DNA of 40,215 nt from a virus. The stretch covers positions 1 through 40,215 of the IMG/VR virus record IMGVR_UViG_3300009180_000087; one strand, written 5' to 3'. The notes beneath the pieces are model-generated. The model saw nothing but the letters and a program-made list of their open reading frames with translations, ran no database searches and was not told the DNA's origin. Positions 10,551 to 21,100 of the stretch are shown piece by piece. A program made the position numbers and the translations under genes. Numbering within the stretch: the first letter of the stretch is position 1; every line of letters begins with the position of its first letter.

Positions 10551-11303
10551 ATGGCTAAAGGATTTACAGTAAAAGCAAAGGCGCCCGTAGCGTCATCACA
10601 ACAACAAGAATGGGATTATGATCTAGCAAAAGAGATGGTACGAGGCAAATCAATTGTCTTTTGTCTTCCTGGTCGCGGAGTTTCATATACCTACCTAAAG
10701 AGTTTTGTACAACTCTGTTTTGATTTGGTACAGGCAGGAGCAAGTATTCAAATCTCACAAGACTATTCATCGATGGTCAATTTTGCACGATGCAAGTGTT
10801 TAGGTGCAAATGTACTTCGTGGACCAAAGCAAGTTCCTTGGGATGGTAAACTTCCATACGATTGGCAACTTTGGATTGACTCTGACATTGTATTCAATAC
10901 TGAAAAGTTTTGGCAACTTATTCTAATCGATAAGGATATTGCTGCTGGTTGGTATGCAACTGAAGATGGGCACACTACATCAGTTGCTCACTGGTTGGAA
11001 GAGGATGATTTCCGCAATAATGGTGGAGTCATGAATCATGAAACTGTTGAAAGTATTTCCAAGCGTCGCAAACCTTTCACAGTAGACTATACTGGTTTTG
11101 GGTGGGTTTTGATTAAGAAGGGAGTCTTTGAGAATCTTGAATATCCTTGGTTTGCTCCTAAGATGCAAGTCTTTGAATCTGGTGAGGTTCAGGATATGTG
11201 TGGAGAAGATGTATCCTTCTGTTTGGATGCAAAGGAAGCAGGATTCGAAATTTGGTGCGACCCTCGTATCAGAGTTGGTCACGAAAAGACACGAGTAATC
11301 TGA
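10551..11303 (+). CDS. GT-A fold glycosyltransferase-like protein
   Basis: 250 aa. Features of a nucleotide-sugar dependent GT-A enzyme: LPYDWQLWIDSDIVF with Asp110-x-Asp112 as the metal-binding DxD, TGFGWVLIKKGVFE (181-194), GEDVSFCLDAKEAGF (218-232) with the acidic base region, and RVGHEK (241-246) with a His ligand. The N-terminal segment SIVFCLPGRGVSYTYLKSF would bind the nucleotide. The acceptor is unknown: virion protein, host envelope or modified DNA are possible. It is driven by its own TTGACA/TATGAT promoter and followed closely by small conserved genes. Confidence 0.78.
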   Translation: MAKGFTVKAKAPVASSQQQEWDYDLAKEMVRGKSIVFCLPGRGVSYTYLKSFVQLCFDLVQAGASIQISQDYSSMVNFARCKCLGANVLRGPKQVPWDGKLPYDWQLWIDSDIVFNTEKFWQLILIDKDIAAGWYATEDGHTTSVAHWLEEDDFRNNGGVMNHETVESISKRRKPFTVDYTGFGWVLIKKGVFENLEYPWFAPKMQVFESGEVQDMCGEDVSFCLDAKEAGFEIWCDPRIRVGHEKTRVI

Positions 11304-11308
11304 TTTGA

Positions 11309-11470
11309 ATGTCTAACGAATTATACAATATTCTCTGTAAGGGACGTAAGATTTACTCGAATCTTACAGAGACTGAATACTTCAATACTATGGAGGATCT
11401 GGCAGATGAATTTTATCAGACAGGTTCTCCAAGTCCAAATGAAATTGAAACTGAAATTATAGGAGAATAA
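11309..11470 (+). CDS. Conserved cyanophage-type small protein (53 aa)
   Basis: MSNELYNILCKGRKIYSNLT, then EYFNTMEDLADEFYQTGSPS and ETEIIGE. I recall the pattern CKG-(K/R)-IYSNLTE-EYF-(V/T)MEDL from T4-like cyanophages, always next to the basic 47-aa gene found here too. Acidic and probably helical. The ATG is 6 nt after the previous stop. Function unknown. Confidence 0.75.
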   Translation: MSNELYNILCKGRKIYSNLTETEYFNTMEDLADEFYQTGSPSPNEIETEIIGE

Positions 11471-11472
11471 TT

Positions 11473-11616
11473 ATGGCTAAGCGCCCCTCATTAACTAGCA
11501 ACGCTACTATTGCATCAAAACCAAAGAATACTCGCCAAGGTGATGGATCTAATACTAAGTATGCCGCTACTTCTCGTAACTCGGCTCGCAAGAAGTATAG
11601 GGGTCAAGGTAGGTAA
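11473..11616 (+). CDS. Small very basic protein (47 aa)
   Basis: MAKRPSLTSNATIASKPKNT, then RQGDGSNTKYAATSRNSARK and KYRGQGR. Strongly basic and low in hydrophobic residues, so nucleic-acid binding or a disordered virion component is likely. AGGAG lies about 8 nt before the ATG. The end overlaps the next gene as TAATG. A familiar conserved neighbour of the preceding gene in cyanophages; function unknown. Confidence 0.75.
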   Translation: MAKRPSLTSNATIASKPKNTRQGDGSNTKYAATSRNSARKKYRGQGR

Positions 11617-12215
11617 TGTATCATTTAGATGGTAAAGATGAATGGAATCATATTCATCAAGACGATCTATGGATTTATAATAAACTCTTTCTAAGTCGGG
11701 TTTTAGGATATAACTGTGGTCCTGTTGGGACTCCAGTTCCTAAACCTGACTTTTATATTGTTCGCCCCTCTTTTAATTTACTTGGTATGAGTCGTTTTGC
11801 TCGTCTTGAGTTTGTTTATAAATGGACAGATAGATTTCATCCATCAGAATTTTGGTGTGAAGTTTTTGATGGAGAGCACTTAAGCGTTGATTTTAAAAAT
11901 GGTCAGGCAGAATTAGTAGTAAGAGGAGAAAAAGAAAGTGATGATCTTCTTTACAAATGGAGAAAATGGGAAAAAATAGAACAAAAAGTTGAGTTTCCTT
12001 CAGTTCTATCAAAATTAAAAGGAAATTATGAATGGATTAACTGTGAATTTATTGATGGAAATCTAATTGAAGTTCATTTTCGCCAAAATCCTAACTTTAG
12101 ATATAATAATACTGTAGCAATACCAGTATGGAATGATGATAAAATTGAAAATATGAAAGATTATACCTTTATAGATGATAAAGAATATCATCGTAAGGGT
12201 TTTTATGTAAAATAA
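11616..12215 (+). CDS. Conserved cyanophage protein of unknown function (199 aa)
   Basis: The sequence includes KPDFYIVRPSFNLLGMSRFA, then FHPSEFWCEVFDGEHLSVDF and NPNFRYNNTVAIPVWND. These stretches are familiar from proteins conserved across T4-like cyanophages without an assigned role. The protein is soluble, mixed alpha/beta and rich in aromatic residues. The FYIVRPSFNLLGM segment suggests an ordered enzyme-like fold, perhaps ATP-grasp related, but no catalytic set can be named. The start overlaps the upstream stop. The stop codon is part of the late-promoter motif for speD. Confidence 0.75.
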   Translation: MYHLDGKDEWNHIHQDDLWIYNKLFLSRVLGYNCGPVGTPVPKPDFYIVRPSFNLLGMSRFARLEFVYKWTDRFHPSEFWCEVFDGEHLSVDFKNGQAELVVRGEKESDDLLYKWRKWEKIEQKVEFPSVLSKLKGNYEWINCEFIDGNLIEVHFRQNPNFRYNNTVAIPVWNDDKIENMKDYTFIDDKEYHRKGFYVK

Positions 12216-12218
12216 ATA
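12212..12218 (+). promoter_or_regulatory. T4-type late promoter motif (ATAAATA)
   Basis: AATAAATATT overlaps the stop of the upstream gene and lies 39 nt before the speD ATG. It matches the octamer-type late promoter TATAAATA at 7 of 8 positions. Confidence 0.55.
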
Positions 12219-12256
12219 TTTTTAATACTATTCTTACCGAATTGGAAAGTTTTTCA

Positions 12257-12583
12257 ATGGGCAGGCACCTATTATTAGAGGTGTATGATGTTAAATACGA
12301 TCTCATTAATGATGCAGTTGCCCTTGAAGAGGTAATGGTTAAAGGAATTGAACGTGCTGGAATGACGATTCTAAACGTCTTTCAGCACTGTTTTATACCT
12401 CAGGGATGTACAATAGTCATTGCACTCTCTGAGAGTCATGTATCATGTCATACGTGGCCAGAAGAAGGATGTTTAGCAATTGATGTTTATACTTGTGGTG
12501 AAGGAAACCCAAAATTAATTGCTTTAGAATTGTTAAAATATTTGAATTCCGATAATTATAATATCAGAGAAATAGATCGTTAA
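12257..12583 (+). CDS. speD: S-adenosylmethionine decarboxylase proenzyme (SpeD family)
   Basis: 108 aa from ATG 12257 (MGRHLLLEVYD); an in-frame TTG at 12242 would add five residues. The core LSESHVSCHTWPEEGCLAID carries the conserved self-cleavage site. Ser60 becomes the pyruvoyl cofactor, with His65 and Cys80 in the spacing known from small bacterial AdoMetDC (Ser63, His68, Cys83 in Thermotoga). It makes decarboxylated AdoMet for spermidine synthesis. Phage-borne speD is a recognised auxiliary metabolic gene of cyanophages; no spermidine synthase gene is seen here, so the product must feed a host enzyme. Polyamines could aid DNA condensation during packaging. A late-type motif upstream fits late expression. 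Confidence 0.93.
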   Translation: MGRHLLLEVYDVKYDLINDAVALEEVMVKGIERAGMTILNVFQHCFIPQGCTIVIALSESHVSCHTWPEEGCLAIDVYTCGEGNPKLIALELLKYLNSDNYNIREIDR

Positions 12584-12592
12584 ATAGGTAAT

Positions 12593-12646
12593 AGGAGATA
12601 GCAACCTCCTTCATAAAAGTTCTGTTTTATTCATTAAAACAGGAGC
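12593..12646 (+). promoter_or_regulatory. Two leader hairpins, the second touching the ribosome-binding site
   Basis: AGGAG (12593-12597) can pair with CTCCT (12606-12610). Next, CTGTTTTA (12622-12629) and TAAAACAG (12635-12642) form a perfect 8-bp stem with a 5-nt loop. The last two bases of that stem are the first two of AGGAG (12641-12645), the Shine-Dalgarno of the gene at 12652. The hairpin could modulate its translation or act as a weak terminator after speD. Confidence 0.6.
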
Positions 12647-12651
12647 TAAAA

Positions 12652-12828
12652 ATGTTAATTGAATCTGGAGATTCTCAAAAAAGATTAATTCAAGAGGTTA
12701 TGCACGATTATGCACCAAAACATAATCTCAAAAAACAAACTGAATTGCATGAAAAAATTAGAAATGATGAAGATTATGATGATTGGTCCTATGGAACTGA
12801 ACCAGTCTATGGATCTTCATGGAAATGA
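12652..12828 (+). CDS. Small protein of unknown function (58 aa)
   Basis: MLIESGDSQKRLIQEVMHDY, then APKHNLKKQTELHEKIRND and an acidic, aromatic tail (DYDDWSYG). AGGAG lies 6 nt before the ATG. It sits between speD and gp25 and is separated from gp25 by a late promoter. No family recognised. Confidence 0.65.
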   Translation: MLIESGDSQKRLIQEVMHDYAPKHNLKKQTELHEKIRNDEDYDDWSYGTEPVYGSSWK

Positions 12829-12830
12829 GC

Positions 12831-12837
12831 ATAAATA
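12831..12837 (+). promoter_or_regulatory. T4-type late promoter motif upstream of gp25
   Basis: CATAAATAAT matches the late octamer TATAAATA at 7 of 8 positions, 22 nt before the gp25 ATG. It probably opens the gp25-gp6-giant baseplate operon. Confidence 0.65.
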
Positions 12838-12858
12838 ATTTAAGAAATTTTATGTCCG

Positions 12859-13260
12859 ATGGCAATTACTAGGATATCTAGATCGTTTAAAGATATTAGT
12901 TTATCCTTTGATCCACACCCTGTGACTAAGGATTTACCAATTCTTAAAAATCAAAGTGCAATTATACGATCTGTTCGAAATATAGTTGAAACAATTCCAA
13001 CTGAAAGATTTTTTAATTCTACAATTGGTTCAAACGTTCGTTCTAGTTTATTTGAATTTGTAGATTTTGGTACTGCTTCGGTTATCCGAGATCAAATTCT
13101 TGTCGCAGTTTCAAATTACGAACCAAGAGTTACAAATGTAAATGTTGAAGTAAATCCTCAACCAGACATTAATAATTTTGAAGTTACCATTAATTTTGAT
13201 ATTATTGGGCAAGAAATTCCAACACAACAGTTTTCATTCATATTAGAGGCAACAGGATAA
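12859..13260 (+). CDS. 25: Baseplate wedge protein gp25
   Basis: 133 aa against 132 in T4. gp25 is the sheath-initiating wedge component that joins gp6 and gp53 at the inner baseplate. The conserved EPR motif is present at residues 88-90 (SNYEPRVTNV), followed by the final strand pair. The N-terminus FKDISLSFDPHPVTKDL and the IRSVRNIVETIPTERFFN helix are typical. The ATG at 12859 is preferred; ATG 12852 is in another frame. gp6 starts one base after the stop, as in many T4-like phages. Confidence 0.95.
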   Translation: MAITRISRSFKDISLSFDPHPVTKDLPILKNQSAIIRSVRNIVETIPTERFFNSTIGSNVRSSLFEFVDFGTASVIRDQILVAVSNYEPRVTNVNVEVNPQPDINNFEVTINFDIIGQEIPTQQFSFILEATG

Positions 13261-13261
13261 A

Positions 13262-15187
13262 ATGCCTTTTACAAAGTTTGCTAATCTAGATTTTGATCAA
13301 ATCAAGACCTCTATCAAAGATTATCTCCGTGCAAATTCCAATTTTACGGATTTTGACTTTGAGGGGTCTAATTTTTCTGTATTAATTGATACTTTAGCGT
13401 ATAACACATATATTACTGCGTTTAACTCTAATATGGTTGTAAATGAATCCTTTCTGGATTCTGCAACACTAAGAGAAAATGTGGTCTCTCTTGCAAGAAA
13501 TATTGGTTACGTGCCGCGCTCCAGAAGCGCCTCAAAGGCAGTTGTTTCTTTTAGTGTATCAACTGCAGTAAATACTCCAACACTCACCTTACAGGCAGGA
13601 TTAGTGTGCGTTGGGGCATCAGATGGAACTTCATATGTCTTCTCTGTTCCTTCTGATATTACTCGAAATGTGGTTAATGGTGTCGCTAGTTTCAGTGAGA
13701 TTGAAATTAGTGAAGGAACATTTCTCAAAAAACAATTTACAGTAGATGGGTCACTAGATCAAAAATTTATTTTAAATAACTCATATATAGATACTTCCAC
13801 GATTGTTGCGTATGTAAAATCACCAAGTGATACTGGACTAGGAAGGAAATATTCACTTATAGAAAATATTTTTAAAATTGATTCTGTATCAGAAACTTAT
13901 TTACTTCAAGAAATTAAAGATGAAAAATATGAGATTTTCTTTGGAGATGGATATTTTGGCAAGAAGTTAGAAAATAATTCGGTTATTACAGTTACATATA
14001 TTGTAACTGATGGAAAAGATGGTAATGGTGCAGATGTATTTTCCTTTGCAGGAACTTTTAAGGATGCAAGTAATAATACAATTATTCCAACAAATACAAT
14101 TACAGTAACTACAAATCAAAAATCCCAAAATGGCGATGAGATTGAAGGAATAGATTCAATTAAATATTTTGCTCCAAGACTTTATTCCTCTCAATATAGG
14201 GCAGTCACTGCAAAAGACTATGAAGCAATTCTCAAAGATAAGATATATCCAGATACTGAATCTGTATCCGTAGTTGGTGGAGAAGAAATGAATCCCCCAC
14301 AATATGGTAAAGTTTTGATTAGTATTAAACCAAAGAATGGAACTTATGTTTCAGACTTTAATAAAATGCAAATTCAAAATAAATTAAAACAATATACTGT
14401 TGCTGGAATCAATCCAGAAATAATTGATTTAAAAATTTTATACGTTGAGATTGATTCTTCAATTTATTACAATAATTCTAGTATTGGTAGCGTAGAAGAT
14501 TTAAAAACAAAAGTAAAGAATTCTCTCATATCATATTCAAAATCTACTAATTTGGGATCTTTTGGGGGAAGATTCAAATATAGTAAAGTCCTGCAGGTTA
14601 TCGATAATACTGATAGTGCAATTACTTCTAATATTACAAAAGTAAGAATTAGAAGAGATATGAAAGCATTTATCGGTAGACCTACTCAATATGAAATTTG
14701 TTACGGTAACAAATTTCATGCAAATCCTGCAGGAAAGAACATCAAATCTACTGGATTTAAAATTGCTGGGGAAGCAGATACTGTTTATTTTACGGATGTT
14801 CCAAATTCAGATTTAAAAACTGGAATTATATCAGTTGTAAAAAAATCACCAATTACAGTTTCCGTTGGGTCTACTCAAGAATTAAAAACCATGGTCGTGG
14901 TTAAATCTGCAGGAACTGTTAATTATGAAACTGGTGAAATTTTACTTGGATCTTTAAATATTACATCAACATCATTAGATGCAGATATTATTGAAATTCA
15001 AGCATATCCAGAATCAAATGATATTATTGCTTTGACGGATTTGTATATCTCATTTGATGTTTCAAAAAGTTCAATAAATATGATTAAAGATGTTATTGCA
15101 TCTGGTGATGATATATCTGGAGTTATATTTTCAACAGAAGATTATTACAGATCAAGCTATTCGAACGGAGAATTAACGAGGGCGTAA
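13262..15187 (+). CDS. 6: Baseplate wedge protein gp6 (baseplate J-like)
   Basis: 641 aa, near the T4 gp6 length of 660. gp6 forms the iris-like ring of the inner baseplate and holds wedges together. The N-terminus MPFTKFANLDFDQIKTSIKD, YLRANSNFTDFDFEGSNFSV and the IDTLAYNTYITAFNSNMVVN block are characteristic, as are ARNIGYVPRSRSA (about residues 80-92) and the later RLYSSQYRAVTAKDYEAILK segment. One base separates it from gp25 and one from the giant gene, so all three are translationally coupled. Low G+C. Confidence 0.94.
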   Translation: MPFTKFANLDFDQIKTSIKDYLRANSNFTDFDFEGSNFSVLIDTLAYNTYITAFNSNMVVNESFLDSATLRENVVSLARNIGYVPRSRSASKAVVSFSVSTAVNTPTLTLQAGLVCVGASDGTSYVFSVPSDITRNVVNGVASFSEIEISEGTFLKKQFTVDGSLDQKFILNNSYIDTSTIVAYVKSPSDTGLGRKYSLIENIFKIDSVSETYLLQEIKDEKYEIFFGDGYFGKKLENNSVITVTYIVTDGKDGNGADVFSFAGTFKDASNNTIIPTNTITVTTNQKSQNGDEIEGIDSIKYFAPRLYSSQYRAVTAKDYEAILKDKIYPDTESVSVVGGEEMNPPQYGKVLISIKPKNGTYVSDFNKMQIQNKLKQYTVAGINPEIIDLKILYVEIDSSIYYNNSSIGSVEDLKTKVKNSLISYSKSTNLGSFGGRFKYSKVLQVIDNTDSAITSNITKVRIRRDMKAFIGRPTQYEICYGNKFHANPAGKNIKSTGFKIAGEADTVYFTDVPNSDLKTGIISVVKKSPITVSVGSTQELKTMVVVKSAGTVNYETGEILLGSLNITSTSLDADIIEIQAYPESNDIIALTDLYISFDVSKSSINMIKDVIASGDDISGVIFSTEDYYRSSYSNGELTRA

Positions 15188-15188
15188 T

Positions 15189-18100
15189 ATGATACAAACT
15201 GGTTTTGAATCAAGGATAAAGGTACAGCAAATAATTGAAAATCAATTACCAGGATTTATCCTAGATGAAAGTCCAAAAACTGCTGAATTTTTAAAGCAAT
15301 ATTATATTTCCCAAGAATATCAGGGAGGACCGGTAGATATTGCTGAAAATTTAGACCAGTATTTGAATCTTGACAATTTAATTCCGGAAGTTATTGTAGG
15401 TAATATTGGCCTTAGTACCAATATTACATCTACTGTTGGAGTCATTACAGTAACAAGTACCAAAGGATTTCCATCAACATATGGTCTTTTAAAGATTGAT
15501 GATGAGATTATCACATATACTGGAATTACAACAAATACATTTACTGGTTGTATTCGTGGATTTAGTGGAATTACTAGTTATCATCAAGATTTAAATAGTG
15601 AAGAATTAGTTTTTTCAGAATCAAAATCAGCATCTCATGTTAAGAACTCTAAAGTAATAAACTTAAGCTCACAATTTTTACAAGAATTTTATAAAAAATT
15701 AAAATATACTCTTACACCAGGTCTTGAACATGTAAATTTTGTTTCAGATTTGCATGTAGGAAACTTTATAAGGGAATCAAAAACTTTATATCAAACCAAA
15801 GGAACTGATGAATCATTCAGAATATTATTTAATATTTTGTATGGCGAAACACCAAAAGTAATTGATTTAGAGAAGTTTTTAATTAAACCATCAGCAGCAA
15901 AATATATTCGAAGGGAGGTGATGGTTGCCGAAAGAATTTCTGGAGATCCTTCTCTATTAGTTGGGCAGACAATTAGAAAATCTACAGATGAAAATACTAC
16001 TGCATCCGTATCTGAAGTAGAAATTATAAAGAGAGGAGTAAAAAATTATTACAAGTTGCTTATTTTTATTGGGTATGATGATACGTTCCCAACTGTTACT
16101 GGAACGTTCAACATTACTGGAAGTACTAGGGTTTTGGAAGATGTAGAACCTAATGCAAATATTATTACTGTAGACTCCACAATTGGGTTTGGGCAAACAG
16201 GAACAATCTATATTGGAAACAATATAGCAACGTATACTAGTAAAAGTATAAATCAATTTTTTGGATGTACTGGAATCGAAACAACTGTAAAGGCAACCAG
16301 TATTGTTCGTTCCGATGAGACATATTATGGATATGAAAATGGTGATTTTAGTAAGAAAGTAGAATTGAGATTGACAGGGGTAGTATCAAAATTTTTACCC
16401 ACACTACAATTAGGTACAGTTGATGAAAATGAACAAATAGGCGTAAAATATTTGGGAGAAATTATTACAAATCCCACAGAAAATGCATCGAAAGAAGAAA
16501 TTTTTGCAAATAGTTGGATTTATAATACAAGTTCAAGATATCAAATAGAAAGTTTTAATTCTGGATCTATATCCCAAGTGGTATTGAGCGGAACTATTGA
16601 CAAATCCAGCTTAAAGGTTGGAGATAGGATTAATATTTTAGAAAGAGATAGTGAAATTTTAGCAGTTAGTAATTTAACTATATTAGAAATAACTAATAAT
16701 CAAATATCAATTTCAAACAATTTTACTTTAAATCAAAACAAAGATTATGATATTAGAAGAATAATCAATTCATCTTCTGTAACTGAAAATTCTACTTCAT
16801 TAGAATACAATTCTTTATTTGCAGATATTCAAAATGTTTATATCGATAATAATTATGGATACATGTATGTTGCATCAAATTCTTTACCATCATATGAAAT
16901 AGATAAAAAGACTTTTTCATATATTGCATCATCTCTTTCAGATCAAGATATTGAAACTGGATTATATTCAACAATTAATTTTGAAGAAAAGGTTTCATTT
17001 TTAACTGGTTTTCAAATTTTTTATCAACCAGAAATATCCCCAATTTCAGGACTGGCAAAGGGAATTTATTATGTAGAAGTTTTAAGCAATAAATCTCAAA
17101 TCAGATTATACACATCCAAGACATTTATTGGATCTGAAAATTATATTCAATTTGGAGAATTAGTGCCAGGAAATCATTTATTCATTTTGAACAGTCAGAG
17201 TAATAATATTATTTCTGCTCAAAAAATTCTAAGAAAATTTCCAATTAATACAAATATTGCAGATGGTTCGTCAGATTTAACAGATCCTGGTTCAGTTGGA
17301 ATGTTGATAAATGGTGTTGAAGCAACAAGTTATAAATCAAATGAAAAAATTTATTATGGACCGATAGAAAGAGTAGATGTATTGAATGGTGGGAAAAATT
17401 ATGATGTAATTAATCCTCCAATACTACAAATATCTTCAGGAATAGCATCAATTCAACCAATTGTTAGAGGATCAATTGAGAGAATATTTGTAGACCCCCA
17501 AGATTTTAATATTGATACGCTGGTATCAATTGCAGTCACAGGTGGTAATGGTAGAGGGGCATCATTTGAACCATTTATAGAGATCCAGAGAAGAGAAATC
17601 GAATTTGATTCCAGACAAACCATCTATGGGGGAGGAGTTGATATATATTCAGAAACTATTACATTTTTATCACCACACTATCTTTCCAATGGGCAACCAA
17701 TTTATTATAGTCCAAGAAATAATAATCCATTAGGTATTGGAAATTTTAATGCAAGTAATGTTTACCAAAATAAAACATTGAATGATGGCGGAATATATTA
17801 TACTAAGGTTATTAACAACACTACAATTCAACTATATGAAAGAATATCTGATTATAGAATTGGAATTAATACAGTTGGTTTTACAGAATCTCAAACTTCT
17901 GGAATTCATATTTTTAAAACAGAACCAAAAAAAGTTTTAACGGATATTAAAGTTATAAATCGTGGAAGTGGATATGAAAATAGAAAATTAAGAGTTAATA
18001 GTTCAGGAATATCCACAATTAATAATACAATTACTTTTAAAAATCATGGATTTAATCATGGCGAATTGATTGTATATAATTGTGAAACAACTGCAATTAG

Positions 18101-21100
18101 TGGATTATCTTCATCAAAACAATATTATATTTTAAAAATTGATGATAATAAATTTAGATTATCAGATGCCGGTATTGGTGGGACAAGTATATTAGATTAT
18201 CAGAGAGAAAAATATGTGAAATTTGGAACAACTGGTTCTGGATACCAAATATTCAATTATCCTCCAATTAGTGTTAAAGTAGAATATACTACTTCTGGAA
18301 TAGGCAGCACATCTATTCGAGGAACAATTATTGCAAATCCAAGTGTTAAAGGTGAAATAGTGGGGGCATATCTTTATAATGCTGGTAGTAATTATGGTTC
18401 AACAATTATAAATTTACATAAAAAACCAACAATATCAATTAAAAATGGAAAAAATGCCGAAGTAAGTCCTGTAATTGTTAATGGCAGAATAATCGACACA
18501 AATTTGCAGTATGGAGGAATTGAGTACTATTCGACACCAGATTTAAAAGTTATTGGATCTGGAAGTGGATGTATTCTAAGACCAGTGATTCAGAATAATA
18601 AATTAGTAGATGTCATTGTTGTAACTTCTGGATCTGGATATGGGGAGAATACAAGGATAATAGTAGAATCTTCTGGAAAAAATGCAATATTTGATGCAAA
18701 AATTAGACCACTTGAAATAAACAATAATTTTTTCTATGCAACTGAAGATTTACTCAGTAATTTTAGAAAAACATCAAATGAATTGTTGATTAATTCAAGA
18801 AATAATCTGCAGTATTTTATTTCTGGATACTCACAATTTATACAGAATCAATTTAATGATATTGGATTGAATCATTCTCCGATTATTGGATGGGCATATG
18901 ACGGAAATCCAATATATGGATCTTATGGATATACAGACCCCAATGATAAAAATTCCCCCATTAAACGTTTGTCTTCTGGGTATACTACAAATGCTTCAAA
19001 TATTGAAAATAGACCGGCAGATTTTTATCTTGGATTTTTTGCTGATGATTATAAATTTACATCTTCTGGAGATTTGGATGCATCTAACGGAAGATTCTGC
19101 ATAACACCAGAATTTCCAAATGGTGTTTATGCATACTTTGCAACATCTGAGTCAGACATATATGGAAATATAGTTGGACAATTCCCATATTTTATTGGAA
19201 ATTATTATAGGTCTAAATTTGTCTCAGATAACAGGAAATTGGACCAGTCATTTGATTTCAATAATTCCAAATTAATCAGAAATACATTTCCATATAAAAT
19301 TAATGACGAATATGGTGGAAATGATTTTATTATTGAATCAAATGAAATTATTAATCAAAAAACTAATGTAGAATCTGTAACATCTGGAAGTGTTTCCAAT
19401 TTTAATATTGTAGAGCCCGGTAATGATTATAAAATTGGAGACAATTTAAATTTTAATGCAATAGAAATAAGCGAAGATAATGGTGGAATAATAGCGCAGG
19501 TTTCCAAACTAAAAGGAAAAGATATTGTAAATTTACAAACCACTTTAACCTCATATTATGATGCTATTTTTACCTGGAAAAATGGAAACCAAGTGGAAGT
19601 TTCAATTTTACCTTACCATAGCATAGAAAATCTCGACACCGTAACAATCTCCGGATTCTCAACATCATTGAGTGATTTAAATGATTCATATCAGGTTGGA
19701 GTAACATCATACACTTCAATACTAATTAGTGATATGCCAGCATTTTCTATGCCGCCATATTATATGCCAACAGCAGGTATTGTAACTGATATATATGTTT
19801 CAAGAATACCAGACAATATTTCTATTGGAAGTAGTATTGGTATTGGAACAGAAACATTGTCAGTTATAAACATTTTTAATGATTTAAGTGTTTTAAGAGC
19901 AGTTAGGCAGCAACCAACTGGATCAGCTCATACTTCAACTACAATAGTTAATTTTATTCCAAATTCATTTACAATAGAACATAAAACAAATTATTTTGAT
20001 TCCAAATTAAATAAAGAATTTTATTTTAATCCAAAACAATCTGTTGGAATTGGAACAACTGCTGGAGCAGGAACTTCACTAACATATACTGTTGGAAATA
20101 AAGATTATCAGATTTCAGTACCTACGCAATCGATTTTTCTACCAGATCATCCATTCGAAACAAATCAAGAGGTAATATTTAAAAAATTATCATCTTCAGA
20201 TCCATTATATGTTTCAAATACTCAAACGAGTGATTTATATACTCTTCCTACGAGTGGAAATCAACAAATAGTTTATATCATTAAAAAATCTAAAGATTAT
20301 ATTGGAATTGTAACTCAAGTTGGATTGACAACAACAACTAACGGATTGTTTTTTCAAAATAATGGGACAGATGATTATCGATATTCTATAAAATCTACAT
20401 ATTCCCAAGTAACTGGTAATGTTGATAAAATTAAAACATTAGTTTCAGTATCAACCTCACATAATCTTTCTAATGGAGATACTATTAATTTGAATTTAAT
20501 TCCCAATCTTTCTGTGGGAATTGGAACTTCAACTTCAATTTCTGTCAAGTATGATACTTCGACGGAGAGATTATTAATTAATCCTATAGGATTTAGTACA
20601 TCAGGAATTAATACTTCAACAAATACTATTACTCTCAGATCACATAATTTGAATACTGGGAATAAGATATTATATTCATCTAATGGATCTGTTGCTCAAG
20701 GACTGTCTACTGGATTTTATTTTGTATATAAAGTTGACAATGATAAAATAAAACTATGCGAAACTTATATAGATTCTGTAACAATTCCGCCGACTGTTGT
20801 AGATATTGTAGGTATTGGAACTACAACTCAAACAATTTCACCGATTAATCCCAAAATTGATGTTATTAGAAACAATAATTTAATATTTAATCTTTCAGAT
20901 ACTTCCTTATTGGGATATAATTTTAAAATTTATTATGATCAAGATTTTGCTGACGAGTTTGTATCTACAGGTTCTGCAAGTACATTTTCAATATCCGGAT
21001 TTGGAACTGTTGGAGTATCCACTAATGCATCATTGGCATTAAATTATAGTGAAGGGTTGCCAACAAAATTATATTATAGTTTAGAAAAATCGGGATATAT

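Noticed and set aside
12242-12256. TTG start five codons upstream of speD
   Set aside because: The ATG at 12257 begins MGRHLLLEVYD, the usual SpeD N-terminus; the extra five residues are not needed.
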